Source: Burkholderiales bacterium
GTDB taxonomy: Bacteria > Pseudomonadota > Gammaproteobacteria > Burkholderiales > Casimicrobiaceae
Assembly (NCBI GenBank): GCA_025354165.1
Contig: JANXNI010000042.1
Coordinates: 1-64,000 of the forward strand
Direction of reading: 5' to 3'
DNA length: 64,000 nucleotides
Shown piece by piece: positions 17,398-27,361 of the stretch. How positions within the stretch are numbered: the stretch's first letter is position 1; the number at the start of each line of letters is the position of its first letter. The position numbers were made by a program, and so were the translations under genes. The notes beneath the pieces were generated by a model that saw only the letters and a program-made list of their open reading frames with translations, searched no databases and was not told the DNA's origin.

Positions 17398-18845
17398 GCG
17401 TTATCGGCTGTCTCACTAGCGCCGCCATCCGAGGCACCCTCACCATCGCGCCGCCGCCCACGACCACCGCGTGAACGACGGCGACGTGCCGGGCCGTCCG
17501 TGCCGGTGCCCGCTGGGCTCGTGTGGCGCGCCTGCGCACGTTGCCGTTGGCTAATCAACTCTTGACGAATTTCAGGGTCAGATTCGATGAAATTAGTCCA
17601 CCAGTCGGCTAATTCTTGTTCTACCTCGCCAGCTGCAGCGCGAAGCAGCAAAAAGTCGTAAGCAGCGCGGAAACGCGCCTGCTCAACCACGCGCAGTGCC
17701 GCCTTGCTGGTGCGCTGCTCGAAGCGCGGCTGCATGAGCCAAATCTCGCGTGTGACGCCAGCAAATCGCTGCGGCAACGTGATCGTTTCGCGCTGCCCGT
17801 CGATCACTTCTTCCATCGCCTGCATTAGCGCAGGAATCCGGTTTTCGCCGCCCGCTTCGATCTCGCTCCAGCGTTTTGCGACTTCGTGCCACAAGAGGCT
17901 CGCAAACAGGAACGCAGGAGAAACCGGCTTGTCTTCACGGACGCGGCGATCCGTATTGTCGAGCGCCAGCTCAATGAATTTTTGCCCGCCGGGCTGCTGA
18001 TAAATCAGGTCGAGCAGCGGCAATAAACCCTCGGCCAAACCATGTTTACGCAACGCAGCCAGCGTCTCGTTCGCATAGCCAGACAGCAACAGTTTTTGAA
18101 TTTCGTCGAACAGCCGTGCAGGCGGTACGTTTTTGATGAGGGCGGCGTTCTCGCGAATCGGCACGGCGGTTGTCTTGGCGATTTCGCACTTGAGCTTCAC
18201 CGCAAGCCGTATCGCGCGCAGCATGCGAACCGGATCTTCACGGTAGCGAACGTCGGCTTTGCCGATTAGACGCAGCGAGCGTTTTTCGATGTCCTTGAGA
18301 CCACCGAGAAAGTCAACGACGACGTCGCGCATCGGGTCGTAATACAGCGCGTTGATTGTGAAGTCGCGTCGTGCGGCATCTTCAGCCTGCGTGCCATACA
18401 CATTGTCGGAAGTGATGCGTCCGGTCGAATCGGATTCAACCTCGCCCGCGCCCTTGCTGCCGTCCGTCGTTTTAACGGTATTGCTGCGGAAGGTTGATAC
18501 TTCAATCGTCTCGTCGCCAAACATCACATGAACCAGTCGAAAACGACGCCCGATGATGAAAGCGCGGCGAAATTCGTGCTTCACGTCCTCGGGCCGGGCG
18601 TTGGTCGCAACGTCAAAATCTTTCGGCACTACGCCCAGCAAGGCGTCGCGAACGGCACCGCCCACGATGTACGCCTCAAACCCGGCACGCTGCAATTTGT
18701 CGCAGACATACACGGCGTTTTTGCTCATGTGTTCGCTGTGGATACCCAGCGCTTTACCGGAATGCTCCTTGCGGACGGCTGTTTTTTTGGGGAGGACGCG
18801 CTCGATGAATGCTTTGATCACTCGGCAAAACCTAGGTAGGCGCAT
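17394..18845 (-). CDS. pcnB: Poly(A) polymerase I
   Basis: Up to 483 residues. The nucleotidyltransferase motif AYIVGGAVRDALLG and the metal-binding DFDVATNA are near residues 58-82, followed by RRDFTINALYYDPM, IGKADVRYREDPVRMLRAIRL and the RNA-binding C-terminal region ending in a basic tail (RRRRSRGGRGRRRDGE). It adds 3' poly(A) tails that promote RNA decay. The basic tail and the FIERVLPKK start separate it from CCA-adding enzymes. ATG 18845 is the longest start; an in-frame GTG at 18821 (giving VIKAFIERVL) matches the usual family start and may be the true one. First gene of pcnB-folK-kinase. Confidence 0.95.
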   Translation of the reverse strand: MRLPRFCRVIKAFIERVLPKKTAVRKEHSGKALGIHSEHMSKNAVYVCDKLQRAGFEAYIVGGAVRDALLGVVPKDFDVATNARPEDVKHEFRRAFIIGRRFRLVHVMFGDETIEVSTFRSNTVKTTDGSKGAGEVESDSTGRITSDNVYGTQAEDAARRDFTINALYYDPMRDVVVDFLGGLKDIEKRSLRLIGKADVRYREDPVRMLRAIRLAVKLKCEIAKTTAVPIRENAALIKNVPPARLFDEIQKLLLSGYANETLAALRKHGLAEGLLPLLDLIYQQPGGQKFIELALDNTDRRVREDKPVSPAFLFASLLWHEVAKRWSEIEAGGENRIPALMQAMEEVIDGQRETITLPQRFAGVTREIWLMQPRFEQRTSKAALRVVEQARFRAAYDFLLLRAAAGEVEQELADWWTNFIESDPEIRQELISQRQRAQARHTSPAGTGTDGPARRRRSRGGRGRRRDGEGASDGGASETADNA

Positions 18846-19092
18846 CGAGTCGGCCGCTATCTTTCGACAGCGCTCGTTGATGCAGTGCCCCGCAGCGTCG
18901 TCATGTCGCTAACCGCCTGGCGTTTGTATGCCGACGGCTAGGGAAATGACCCCGAGGGGCGGTGGAAGGGTGATTCGCTTTGGAGCGATTATATCGACGA
19001 AGACGGCGCGGCGCGGGCCGGGCGTCAGTTTCCAGCCAGCGTGACGCGTCTAAAATTGATTGATTCCCCAACCCAAGAGCGATACACACGCC

Positions 19093-19623
19093 ATGAGCTT
19101 CGACAAACTCTCCTCCGGTCGCGATGCGCCAAACGACATCAATGTAGTCATCGAAATCCCGATGAATGGCGAGCCAATCAAGTACGAAGTCGACAAGGAA
19201 AGTGGCGCGATTTTTGTGGATCGCTTCATGTCGACCGCGATGCACTACCCGTGCAATTACGGCTACATCCCGAAAACGCTTTCGGGCGATGGCGATCCAG
19301 CCGATGTGCTGGTGCTCTCGCCAGTGCCGCTGATGCCCGGCGTCGTGGTGCGCTGCCGCCCTATTGGCATGCTCAAAATGCAGGACGAAGCGGGTAGTGA
19401 CGAAAAAATCCTCGCGGTGCCGGTTGACAAGCTGACCAGTATTTATCGCAACGTGCAAAGCCCGCGTGACTTGCCACCGATTGAGATTGACCGCATTACG
19501 CACTTTTTTGAGCACTACAAAGACCTGGAGCCGGGCAAATTCGTCAATGTGCTCGGCTGGACCGATGCAGCGGATGCGCGTACTGAAATCGTTGCGGCTA
19601 TGGAGCGATTTAGCAAGAAGTAG
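19093..19623 (+). CDS. ppa: Inorganic pyrophosphatase (family I)
   Basis: 176 residues from ATG 19093 (MSFDKLSSGRDAP). The conserved core GEPIKYEVDKESGAIFVDR, MHYPCNYGYIPKTLSGDGDPADVLVLS (with the DGDPADVL signature carrying metal-binding Asp residues) and AVPVDKLT are present. It hydrolyses pyrophosphate and drives biosynthetic reactions. An in-frame ATG 11 codons upstream exists but the family start is MSF. It stands alone, followed by a REP-like palindrome. Confidence 0.97.
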   Translation: MSFDKLSSGRDAPNDINVVIEIPMNGEPIKYEVDKESGAIFVDRFMSTAMHYPCNYGYIPKTLSGDGDPADVLVLSPVPLMPGVVVRCRPIGMLKMQDEAGSDEKILAVPVDKLTSIYRNVQSPRDLPPIEIDRITHFFEHYKDLEPGKFVNVLGWTDAADARTEIVAAMERFSKK

Positions 19624-19636
19624 TAGTTTTTTCGGG

Positions 19637-19701
19637 CTGTGGTAGCGGTTCTACCGCGATTGCCTGATGCCCGAGAAATCGCGATAGAACCGCTCCCACA
19701 G
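19637..19701. repeat. REP-like palindrome after ppa
   Basis: The arms CTGTGGTAGCGGTTCTACCG... and ...CGATAGAACCGCTCCCACAG are 25 bp long and 23 of 25 positions pair; 15 bp separate them. The outer GTGGGAGCGG head resembles the REP family of pseudomonads. No RAYT transposase is in the window. Confidence 0.75.
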
Positions 19702-19864
19702 TTTGCTGGCGGGTACGCCTTCGCGATATTCGCGCCCTACGCGCCGTTGACTCCAACACCGCGCCAATCGCGCCGCGCTGGCACCATTCGTCGCACGTGC
19801 ATGACGCCATCGCTCCTTCACGCAAACATTCATCCATCGAAACCGAAACGCGACGGAGTCCATG

Positions 19865-20374
19865 ATGAGTGAATTTGCAGCCCAAATCCTGAAGAACACG
19901 CCGATCTGGGTGTGGGCCATTCTGGCCGTATTGATTTATCTGGGGAGCAAGCAACTTAAGCCGCGCGTGGTCAAGCGCTACTCGGTGCTGATTGCGCCAG
20001 TCGTATTTTTGATTGTGGGCCTGACGGCGGCCGGTCGCGGACCGGTAGGCTTGGCGGCGTGGGCGGCGTCTCTAATCAGCATTGCCGCCGTGACGTTCTT
20101 TGTCTGGCAACCGACCAACGGTGCGCGCTACGAAGCCAATGGCGATCGTCTTCACGTGCCGGGCAGCGTCGTGCCAATGCTGTTGATGCTCACGATATTT
20201 CTTCTGAACTACGTGATCAACGTCGTGCTTGCGATCCATCCGGCCTTTCGCGGTGAACTCGCCTGGCAGGTCGGGCCGGCGCTAATATTCGGCGCACTCT
20301 CAGGCGTGTTCAATGGGCGCGCGGCTACACTGTTCCGCATGAATCGCACAAGTCCATCCGCTGTTGCTGCGTAG
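19865..20374 (+). CDS. Inner-membrane protein, DUF6622-like
   Basis: 169 residues from ATG 19865, six bases after GGAG (the ATG at 19862 is too close). Five hydrophobic segments are visible: IWVWAILAVLIYLGS, VLIAPVVFLIVGLTA, GLAAWAASLISIAAVTFFVW, VPMLLMLTIFLLNYVINVVLA and LAWQVGPALIFGALSGVFNGRA. The positions suggest a small integral membrane protein with cytoplasmic C-terminus. I associate it with the DUF6622 family from memory. It ends 17 bp before the sensor kinase gene and is likely in the same transcript; it might assist signal perception, but that is speculation. Confidence 0.75.
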   Translation: MSEFAAQILKNTPIWVWAILAVLIYLGSKQLKPRVVKRYSVLIAPVVFLIVGLTAAGRGPVGLAAWAASLISIAAVTFFVWQPTNGARYEANGDRLHVPGSVVPMLLMLTIFLLNYVINVVLAIHPAFRGELAWQVGPALIFGALSGVFNGRAATLFRMNRTSPSAVAA

Positions 20375-20391
20375 GCCGAAATAAGCCAAAC

Positions 20392-21543
20392 ATGGACGCC
20401 AAGCTTGTAGCTCGCTTGAACCCGGGCACGGACTATCACCCGATGCAGGTGATTCCAATCTTCAGGCGCTGGCGTCCATCGATGCTGCGAAACTTAGTCC
20501 TCACTGGCATCCTGTGCGCAGTGATCGCAGCGATCATCTCCATCACGATTGCCGCGTTTGGCGGAAGCTTGACCTGGCTGCGCATTTACCAAATTACTAC
20601 CGTGACGCTGGCCATTGGCTATACCCAGCACTACGTCTACAAATTTTTCATCAGCTTGGCTAGACGGCGACCGGGGTGGGCGCGCTGGATCATGAATCCC
20701 GTGATTCTCGGCCTCGTGCTTCCTGTGGGCGGCATTTACATCGGCTATTCCATCGGGTTGGCGATTGTCACGCGTGGCACCGTCTTCAGGTTCAACGAAG
20801 GCTGGCGCGAGTTCGTATTTGCCTCCTGCATCGCCGTGGCGATTGGTTGGGCGCTTTGGGAATCGGTCGAAGCGGCGCGCAAACGGGAGGTCGAAGCGCG
20901 CGAACGTGCCGAACTCGAAGCTTCCGTCGCCCGAGCTGATCGAGAACGCGCAACGGCTGAATTGAAGACGCTGCGCGCCCAGGTCGAGCCGCATTTTCTC
21001 TACAACACGCTGTCGAACGTGGTCAGCCTCATCGAGCGTGAGCCGAAGACCGCGAAGCACATGACCGAGCGGCTGATTGGCTATCTGCGGCACACATTGG
21101 ACGCATCGCGTCGTGAGCACGCGACCGTGGGGGATGAGTTTGAAATCATCGCGGATTATCTGGAGATTTTGCGTATTCGCATGGGCGAACGGCTGTGGTA
21201 CTCGCTCGAAGCGTCGGATGCTGTGCGCGCCATGCCGCTGTCACCCATGCTGCTGCAACCGTTGGTTGAGAACGCGATCAAGCACGGGCTCGAGCCAAAA
21301 ATCGAAGGCGGCAACGTGACCGTGTCTGCGCGTGTCGAGGATGGCGCGCTGCGAATCGAGATCGCCGATACCGGGTTGGGCTTTGGCGTTGCCACGGATA
21401 CGGGCGGCAGTGGTAGCGGGCTGGCGAACGTTCGCGCGCGATTGAAAGCGCTGTACGGCGATACCGCGAAGCTCACGATTGACCAGCTCGCCGAACCGGC
21501 AACGGGTACAAAAATCAACCTTTTCATCCCAGTTCAGGCATAG
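20392..21543 (+). CDS. LytS-type sensor histidine kinase
   Basis: 383 residues. Four transmembrane segments (about 37-62, 70-88, 102-125, 140-158), then a coiled-coil (EAARKREVEARERAELEASV), the His_kinase domain with the phosphoacceptor motif QVEPHFLYNTLSNVVSLIE near residue 200, and an ATPase domain with LQPLVENAIKHGLEP (N box) and IADTGLGFG (G1). This arrangement matches LytS/YehU/AlgZ kinases that pair with LytTR regulators. It is followed directly by a 116-bp repeat and then by the partner regulator. The stop codon TAG ends at the base before the repeat. Confidence 0.94.
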   Translation: MDAKLVARLNPGTDYHPMQVIPIFRRWRPSMLRNLVLTGILCAVIAAIISITIAAFGGSLTWLRIYQITTVTLAIGYTQHYVYKFFISLARRRPGWARWIMNPVILGLVLPVGGIYIGYSIGLAIVTRGTVFRFNEGWREFVFASCIAVAIGWALWESVEAARKREVEARERAELEASVARADRERATAELKTLRAQVEPHFLYNTLSNVVSLIEREPKTAKHMTERLIGYLRHTLDASRREHATVGDEFEIIADYLEILRIRMGERLWYSLEASDAVRAMPLSPMLLQPLVENAIKHGLEPKIEGGNVTVSARVEDGALRIEIADTGLGFGVATDTGGSGSGLANVRARLKALYGDTAKLTIDQLAEPATGTKINLFIPVQA

Positions 21544-21659
21544 CAACTTTTTCATGAAATGACATCTGAATGGGGGCTGATGATGATAAATGGCTAAAGT
21601 CAACTATCGATTAAAAGTGAAGCTAGCCCTCGTGCATACGTGCTTTCAGCTATAAGTTG
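21544..21659 (+). repeat. 116-bp dispersed intergenic repeat, copy 3 (inside the two-component operon)
   Basis: Starts at the base after the kinase stop codon and ends 22 bp before the regulator start. Element positions 55-61 read AGTCAAC and 83-86 GCCC. The ends are CAACTTTTTC and AAGTTG: position 3 is A and position 114 is T, whereas most copies have G and C there, a paired change that keeps the stem. Confidence 0.85.
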
Positions 21660-21681
21660 TTAAAAATTTTCAAGGCGCTTT

Positions 21682-22479
21682 ATGTCAAATTTCACCGCAT
21701 TGATTGCCGAAGACGAATCCCACTTGGCTCTGGCGTTGAAAGACGCGCTCGCCCGAACCTGGCCCGAATTGCGCATCGTCGACGTCGTTGGCAACGGCCC
21801 CGCCGCGATTCACGCCGTGGATCAGCATGCGCCGGATGTACTGTTTTTAGACATTCGCATGCCGGGCCTCACGGGGCTGCAAGTGGCGGAGCGCCTGGCT
21901 GGCAGCGAAGGCCCATTGGTCGTTTTCGTCACCGCGTACAACGAGTACGCCGTGCAAGCTTTCGAACGCGAGGCCGTGGACTATCTGGTGAAGCCGGTCA
22001 ACGATCAGCGTCTCGCTGAAACCGTTGACCGCCTCAAACGGCGATTGACCGCGAACGAACAGGCCCCAGAAACCAGCGAACTCACGCGCGCGCTCGACCT
22101 GATCAAACGGCTCGCGGGTGGCGGCAACGGCAGCACGGGTGCAGCCAACGCGTCGTACCTGAAATTTTTCCGCGCCGGGATTGGCGACACGGTACGCATC
22201 GTGCCCGTCGACGAGGTCACGCATCTGCAGGCGCAGGACAAATACGTCTCGCTCTACACCGCTGACGGCGAGCAATTAATCCGCATTTCGCTCAAGGAAT
22301 TGGCCGATCAACTTGACCCGAATCTCTTCGTGCAGGTTCATCGCTCAACGATAGTCAACATGCGCTCAGTCGTCACCGCAGATCGCGATTTCACAGGCCG
22401 TGTGATGCTCACGCTCAAAGACGTGAAGGAAAAAGTGCAAGTGTCGCGGCAGTACGCGCATTTGTTTACGCGGATGTGA
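21682..22479 (+). CDS. LytTR-family response regulator
   Basis: 265 residues. The receiver domain (1-120) has the phosphoacceptor Asp in VLFLDIRMPG (near residue 57), a Thr in VVFVTAYNEYAV and Lys in DYLVKPVND. The LytTR DNA-binding domain (about 165-262) contains VTHLQAQDKYVSLYTADGEQ and LFVQVHRSTIVNMRSV. It binds direct-repeat DNA sites as a dimer when phosphorylated. It is the partner of the kinase upstream; a 138-bp spacer almost filled by the repeat lies between them. No obvious direct-repeat target is visible at the operon start. Confidence 0.95.
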   Translation: MSNFTALIAEDESHLALALKDALARTWPELRIVDVVGNGPAAIHAVDQHAPDVLFLDIRMPGLTGLQVAERLAGSEGPLVVFVTAYNEYAVQAFEREAVDYLVKPVNDQRLAETVDRLKRRLTANEQAPETSELTRALDLIKRLAGGGNGSTGAANASYLKFFRAGIGDTVRIVPVDEVTHLQAQDKYVSLYTADGEQLIRISLKELADQLDPNLFVQVHRSTIVNMRSVVTADRDFTGRVMLTLKDVKEKVQVSRQYAHLFTRM

Positions 22480-22507
22480 TGAGGGACGCTAACCAGCGCC
22501 CCTCATC
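22478..22507. terminator. Bidirectional-looking terminator between convergent genes
   Basis: GATGAGGG-A-CGCT-AACC-AGCG-C-CCCTCATC overlaps the regulator stop codon and precedes AATTCTT. The minus-strand collagen-like gene ends at 22544, so the hairpin could also serve it, although no T-run is seen on that side. Confidence 0.65.
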
Positions 22508-22543
22508 AATTCTTAACCGTACTTTTGTGCGGCGCGGTCGCTT

Positions 22544-23668
<1,125 letters not shown>

Positions 23669-23779
23669 TTCAGTTTCCCCTGGATTCAGATGTATCGGAT
23701 GTATTTTGTGGACGTATCAACGGGCGAAATCGCCGCCAGATTTATCGTAGGTATCGCGTGTGAGGTGCTGTGGCGGAAA

Positions 23780-24577
23780 TCAGCCGGACTGAGGTTTTCG
23801 TCGCCGCGCTCGCAGTCCGAAAGCAAGCGTCGCCAGCATCAGCAGCGCTAGAGCCCAATGACTCAACGTAGGAATGATTTCGCCTTGGCCGAACCATCGG
23901 GGCGCATTTCCCGCTGCATTGCGGTTCGTCTGCCCAGGGGCTAACCAAAGGCCCGAAGCCCGTATCCAGTCGACAGACACATTGCTGATCAATTGGCCAC
24001 TCAGCAGATCGATTGAAGCGAATTGGCCAGGTGTGCTGCTCACGAGCAGGATTGGTAGCGCAGCGGTGCCCGTGATGGTGAGACCATTCGCAACCTGTTG
24101 AACGCTACCGGCAGCAAAGGTATAGATTTTGCCGACCGTACTGGTCAGTCGAAGGATGCCGAACGTTGTGTTTCCGCTGATAGTCGAGCTCGTTACACAT
24201 GGCGCATTGTCAACAAAATTGACGGCTCCAGTGCCCGCTGAAAAGCTACCAGCGTTACTCCAGTTACCGCTAAGTGAAATCACGCCGCTGCCCCCACTGA
24301 CTACGCCACCGGATTGAATGATGATGTTGCGCACGTTGATGATCTGGCCGCTGTCAACGTTGAGTGTTCCGGCGACCAGAAGATCCGAGCACGCCAGATC
24401 ATAAATGCCGCCACCGGTGCTGCTTGACGTGCCGACAGGAACTTCCATATCGGCGTGTACAGGCAACGCGAGCAGTCCAGCCGCAGCCACAATTGCAACA
24501 ATGCTGATCTGCCGGAACAATCCCGAATCGGCGGGGCGGGAGCTATGCGACCGATCGCGCGTTAACAGTGTCAGCAT
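23780..24577 (-). CDS. Surface protein with IPTL-CTERM sorting signal
   Basis: 265 residues. N-terminal hydrophobic segment (ISIVAIVAAAGLLALPVHA), a middle of short beta-strand-like repeats (SGGVVSGGSGVISLSGNWSN..., SLDLLSGQLISNVSVDW), and a C-terminus IPTLSHWALALLMLATLAF followed by RARRRK. The C-terminal pattern - IPTL, Trp, hydrophobic helix, basic cluster - is the IPTL-CTERM signal that is processed by a dedicated exosortase (EpsH/XrtH type). No exosortase gene is in the window, so it must act in trans. The gene is likely cotranscribed with the collagen-like gene downstream. Confidence 0.85.
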   Translation of the reverse strand: MLTLLTRDRSHSSRPADSGLFRQISIVAIVAAAGLLALPVHADMEVPVGTSSSTGGGIYDLACSDLLVAGTLNVDSGQIINVRNIIIQSGGVVSGGSGVISLSGNWSNAGSFSAGTGAVNFVDNAPCVTSSTISGNTTFGILRLTSTVGKIYTFAAGSVQQVANGLTITGTAALPILLVSSTPGQFASIDLLSGQLISNVSVDWIRASGLWLAPGQTNRNAAGNAPRWFGQGEIIPTLSHWALALLMLATLAFGLRARRRKPQSG

Positions 24578-24805
24578 CGAGTGTCCCTTGGTACATGGAT
24601 CGGATTCTTCTGATTGCCGAACTATTGTTCAGCTTTACGGGCGCAATGTCAAACCAATTGAGCCCTCCAAAACATCGGGCAATCCGAAACTTTGCAGCCT
24701 GTACCGATGCTGCACACGGGCGCGATCCGTGATACTTACTGTTCATTGACGACGTGCCAGCTAAGCATTGACGTTAACCAAGATCTGATGATTTGGCGCC
24801 ACAAA

Positions 24806-25912
24806 ATGAGTTCAAGCAGCACCGCACGTCCACGCATTTGTCTCAACATGATCGTCAAAAACGAGACCGCTGTCATCGAGCGCTGTTTAGCGTCGGTACG
24901 CGATCATATCGATGCATGGGTTATCGTCGACACTGGATCAACCGACGATACGCAAGAAAAAATTCGTAATGCACTCAAAGGCATTTCCGGCGCGTTGCAC
25001 GAGCGAGAATGGCGCAACTTCGGCAGCAATCGCAGCGAAGCCGTGGCACTGGCCTACGAAGCTGATTGCGATTACTTTCTGTTCATTGACGCCGACGACG
25101 TACTGCTAGCCCCACCGCATTTCCGTTGGCCAAAACTGACGCATGACGCCTACGAACTTTGGCTCAACTACGGCGCACATCGATACGTGCGGCAAGTGCT
25201 GGTGTCCGCCAAATTGAGGTGGGGCTGGGTCGGCGTGCTGCACGAATACCCCGAGGCGACTCCCGCTGCGGTGGGCATTGGCCGACTGGATCAGCCGCAG
25301 GTTCGCGCGTCGACGGAAGGCGCACGATCCGGCGATCCGCACAAATATGAGCACGATGCCGAGCTGCTGCTGCAAGGTCTTGCCGCAGAGCCGGACAACC
25401 TTCGCTATCTGTTTTACTTGGCGCAAAGTTATCGCGATGCTGGCAAGCTCGACGCCGCACTCGCTACCTACGAGCGTCGCGTTGCGGCGGGCGGGTGGGA
25501 AGAAGAAGCATGGCGCTCCATGCTCGAAGCCGCCCGCTTAAAGGAACGCTTGGGTCGATGTCACAGCGAAGTGCACATCAGCTATCTCGACGTATTTGAG
25601 CGGCGTCCCACGCGTGCCGAACCTCTCACCGATCTCGCTCGCATCCTGAGGGGGCGTAACGAATTCGCGCAGGCCTACGTCTACACGAAGCACGCAGCGT
25701 CGTTACTGCCACCGGATGATCGTCTATTCGTTGAAACCGACTGCTACGTTTGGCGCGCACTCGATGAACTGGCGATTGCCGCGTATTTCACAAACCGGTT
25801 TGCCGAATGTAAGTCAATTTGTGATGACCTGCTCTCTCGCAATGTTGTGCCAGTTTCGGAGGTGGCGCGCATCACCGCCAATCGGGATTTCGCAATCTCA
25901 AAAATGCGATGA
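24806..25912 (+). CDS. Family 2 glycosyltransferase with TPR-like C-terminus
   Basis: About 368 residues. The N-terminal GT2 fold shows ICLNMIVKNETAVIERCLAS and VIVDTGSTDDTQE, then DYFLFIDADDVLL, the DXD-type metal site (near residue 100). The C-terminal half (about 200-368) has helical repeats such as LRYLFYLAQSYRDAGKLDAA. Related proteins transfer sugars onto surface polysaccharides or proteins. ATG 24806 (MSSSSTARPR) is chosen; ATG 24788 and the longer 24692 frame are possible and no ribosome binding site decides. Its neighbour genes encode surface proteins, so it could glycosylate them, which is inference. Confidence 0.88.
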   Translation: MSSSSTARPRICLNMIVKNETAVIERCLASVRDHIDAWVIVDTGSTDDTQEKIRNALKGISGALHEREWRNFGSNRSEAVALAYEADCDYFLFIDADDVLLAPPHFRWPKLTHDAYELWLNYGAHRYVRQVLVSAKLRWGWVGVLHEYPEATPAAVGIGRLDQPQVRASTEGARSGDPHKYEHDAELLLQGLAAEPDNLRYLFYLAQSYRDAGKLDAALATYERRVAAGGWEEEAWRSMLEAARLKERLGRCHSEVHISYLDVFERRPTRAEPLTDLARILRGRNEFAQAYVYTKHAASLLPPDDRLFVETDCYVWRALDELAIAAYFTNRFAECKSICDDLLSRNVVPVSEVARITANRDFAISKMR

Positions 25913-26338
25913 ATATTTCATCGAGTGCGAAAATATTTCGTTGATGAAATCGACAATTGCTGGGAAGCCCGCGTGGCTGCTGGTTGCGGCCGTCGAAGCT
26001 TTAGCGGCGCAGTTTTATCGCGCTGCGCTGGCAAGCGGTCGTCTCGATGCTTATCGCCGTTCATGCGCGTCGATTCAATCCGGCAGCACGCTGCTAACCC
26101 TTGGGCAACTGGACGAGAAAAGCGCCTTCTGACCTCGAGCTTGATCGTCACGTGGAGCCGGGCAACATGCGCGCGCATTTCTTCCGTTCACTTACCGAGC
26201 GCGGGATTGTGCCGTGCGGAGACGGCAGGGCTAACACTGAACGCGCTTTCACCTCGCCAGTCGCGCTACAACCGTTCACTTACCGGGAATGCGGCGAAGC
26301 TGCTGGCGAGCGCGTGGAACTGATTTCGGTGTACGCAG
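25913..26338. other. Intergenic region, possibly decayed coding DNA
   Basis: No intact gene. On the plus strand, 25944-26132 (MKSTIAGKPAWLLVAAVEAL...) and, in the next frame, about 26101-26364 (LDRHVEPGNMRAHFFRSL...) both read like protein and overlap, as if one gene had a frameshift near 26120. No family was recognised, and no start signal is clear. Confidence 0.35.
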
Positions 26339-27352
26339 CTAGGCTTTTGCGTAAAACACATTGAAATCCTTCTGCTCGTCCTGCCAAAGTTGAGGCTCGG
26401 TGAAACCTGCTTCCAGGAGGATAGCGCGGAATTGTGCGGGCGAATATTTGTACGAATTTTCAGTGTGAATGCGCTCGCCTCGCGTGAACCGGCGAGCTGC
26501 GCCGCGAATGCGAACGGTAACATCGCACCGAGCTTCAACGTGCATTTCGATACGACCTAATGCCACGTTATAAAACCCGCGATGTTGCCAGTCACGCACG
26601 TTGAAATCGGTGCCTAACAATTGATTGACATGGCGTAGCGTGTTCAGATTGAACGCCGCGGTAACGCCCAACGCATCGTCGTAAGCCGCGTCTAATCTTG
26701 TGGCGTCTTTTTTGGCATCGACGCCGATCAGTAAGCCGCTACCGGCCGTTTCGCAATGCGCGCGAATTTGTTTCAAAAACCAGAGCGCTTCGTCTGGCAA
26801 AAAATTGCCGATCGATGAACCGGGATAGACGAAGAGAGTCGGCTCCTTGCTCATCACCGACGTGACATCTAGAACGCGCGAAAAATCTGTGATGAGGCCC
26901 GCAAGCTCGGGCGCGTCGGCGTTGCCAGCGAGGCGAGCGAGTGCTTCTTGTGCGGCGGTTTCCGAGATGTCTACTGCGACGTAGCGCGACGGCTTGAGCC
27001 TGGCGAACCATGCCTCGGCTTTTACTGAGTCGCCCGACCCCAAATCTACAAACTGCTTGCCAGTACCGATGACCGCTGCGATTTCGCTACGATATTTCTC
27101 AAAGATCGCGGCTTCGGTGCGCGTCGGGTAATACTCCGGTGTGAGTACGATAGCGTTGTAAAGCGTCGAACCAATCGCATCATAAAAAAACTTCGGCGGA
27201 ATGCTCGCAGCGGGCGCAAGCAGACCGCGCTCCAGCGCATCCAGCTCGGTTTTGGCATCGAGCTTTAAGGTGTTAATGATCGTAAAGCTGCGTCCGACCG
27301 GTGCGGTGGCTTCGGCGATGCGATGAGTCGTTATCAGGTGAGGCGTCGCCAT
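26339..27352 (-). CDS. egtD: L-histidine N(alpha)-methyltransferase of ergothioneine synthesis
   Basis: 337 residues. Family blocks: PPKFFYDAIGSTLYNAIVLTPEYYPTRTE, SAM-binding FVDLGSGDSVKAE near residue 102, VAVDISETAA, and LFVYPGSSIGNFLPDEALWFL, all characteristic of EgtD (Methyltransf_33). It trimethylates histidine to hercynine. It starts 9 bp after egtB ends on the same strand, so the two are cotranscribed. This pair alone is the minimal ergothioneine route in many bacteria when a C-S lyase is supplied elsewhere. Confidence 0.96.
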   Translation of the reverse strand: MATPHLITTHRIAEATAPVGRSFTIINTLKLDAKTELDALERGLLAPAASIPPKFFYDAIGSTLYNAIVLTPEYYPTRTEAAIFEKYRSEIAAVIGTGKQFVDLGSGDSVKAEAWFARLKPSRYVAVDISETAAQEALARLAGNADAPELAGLITDFSRVLDVTSVMSKEPTLFVYPGSSIGNFLPDEALWFLKQIRAHCETAGSGLLIGVDAKKDATRLDAAYDDALGVTAAFNLNTLRHVNQLLGTDFNVRDWQHRGFYNVALGRIEMHVEARCDVTVRIRGAARRFTRGERIHTENSYKYSPAQFRAILLEAGFTEPQLWQDEQKDFNVFYAKA

Positions 27353-27361
27353 GAAGAGTCC

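Noticed and set aside
18794-18909. AGTCGGC followed later by GCCC near the pcnB start
   Set aside because: It overlaps pcnB and the required end sequences are absent.
24630-24745. CAGCTTTAC sequence that starts like a 116-bp element
   Set aside because: The position-55 AGTCR and position-83 GCCC core are absent and the end does not match.
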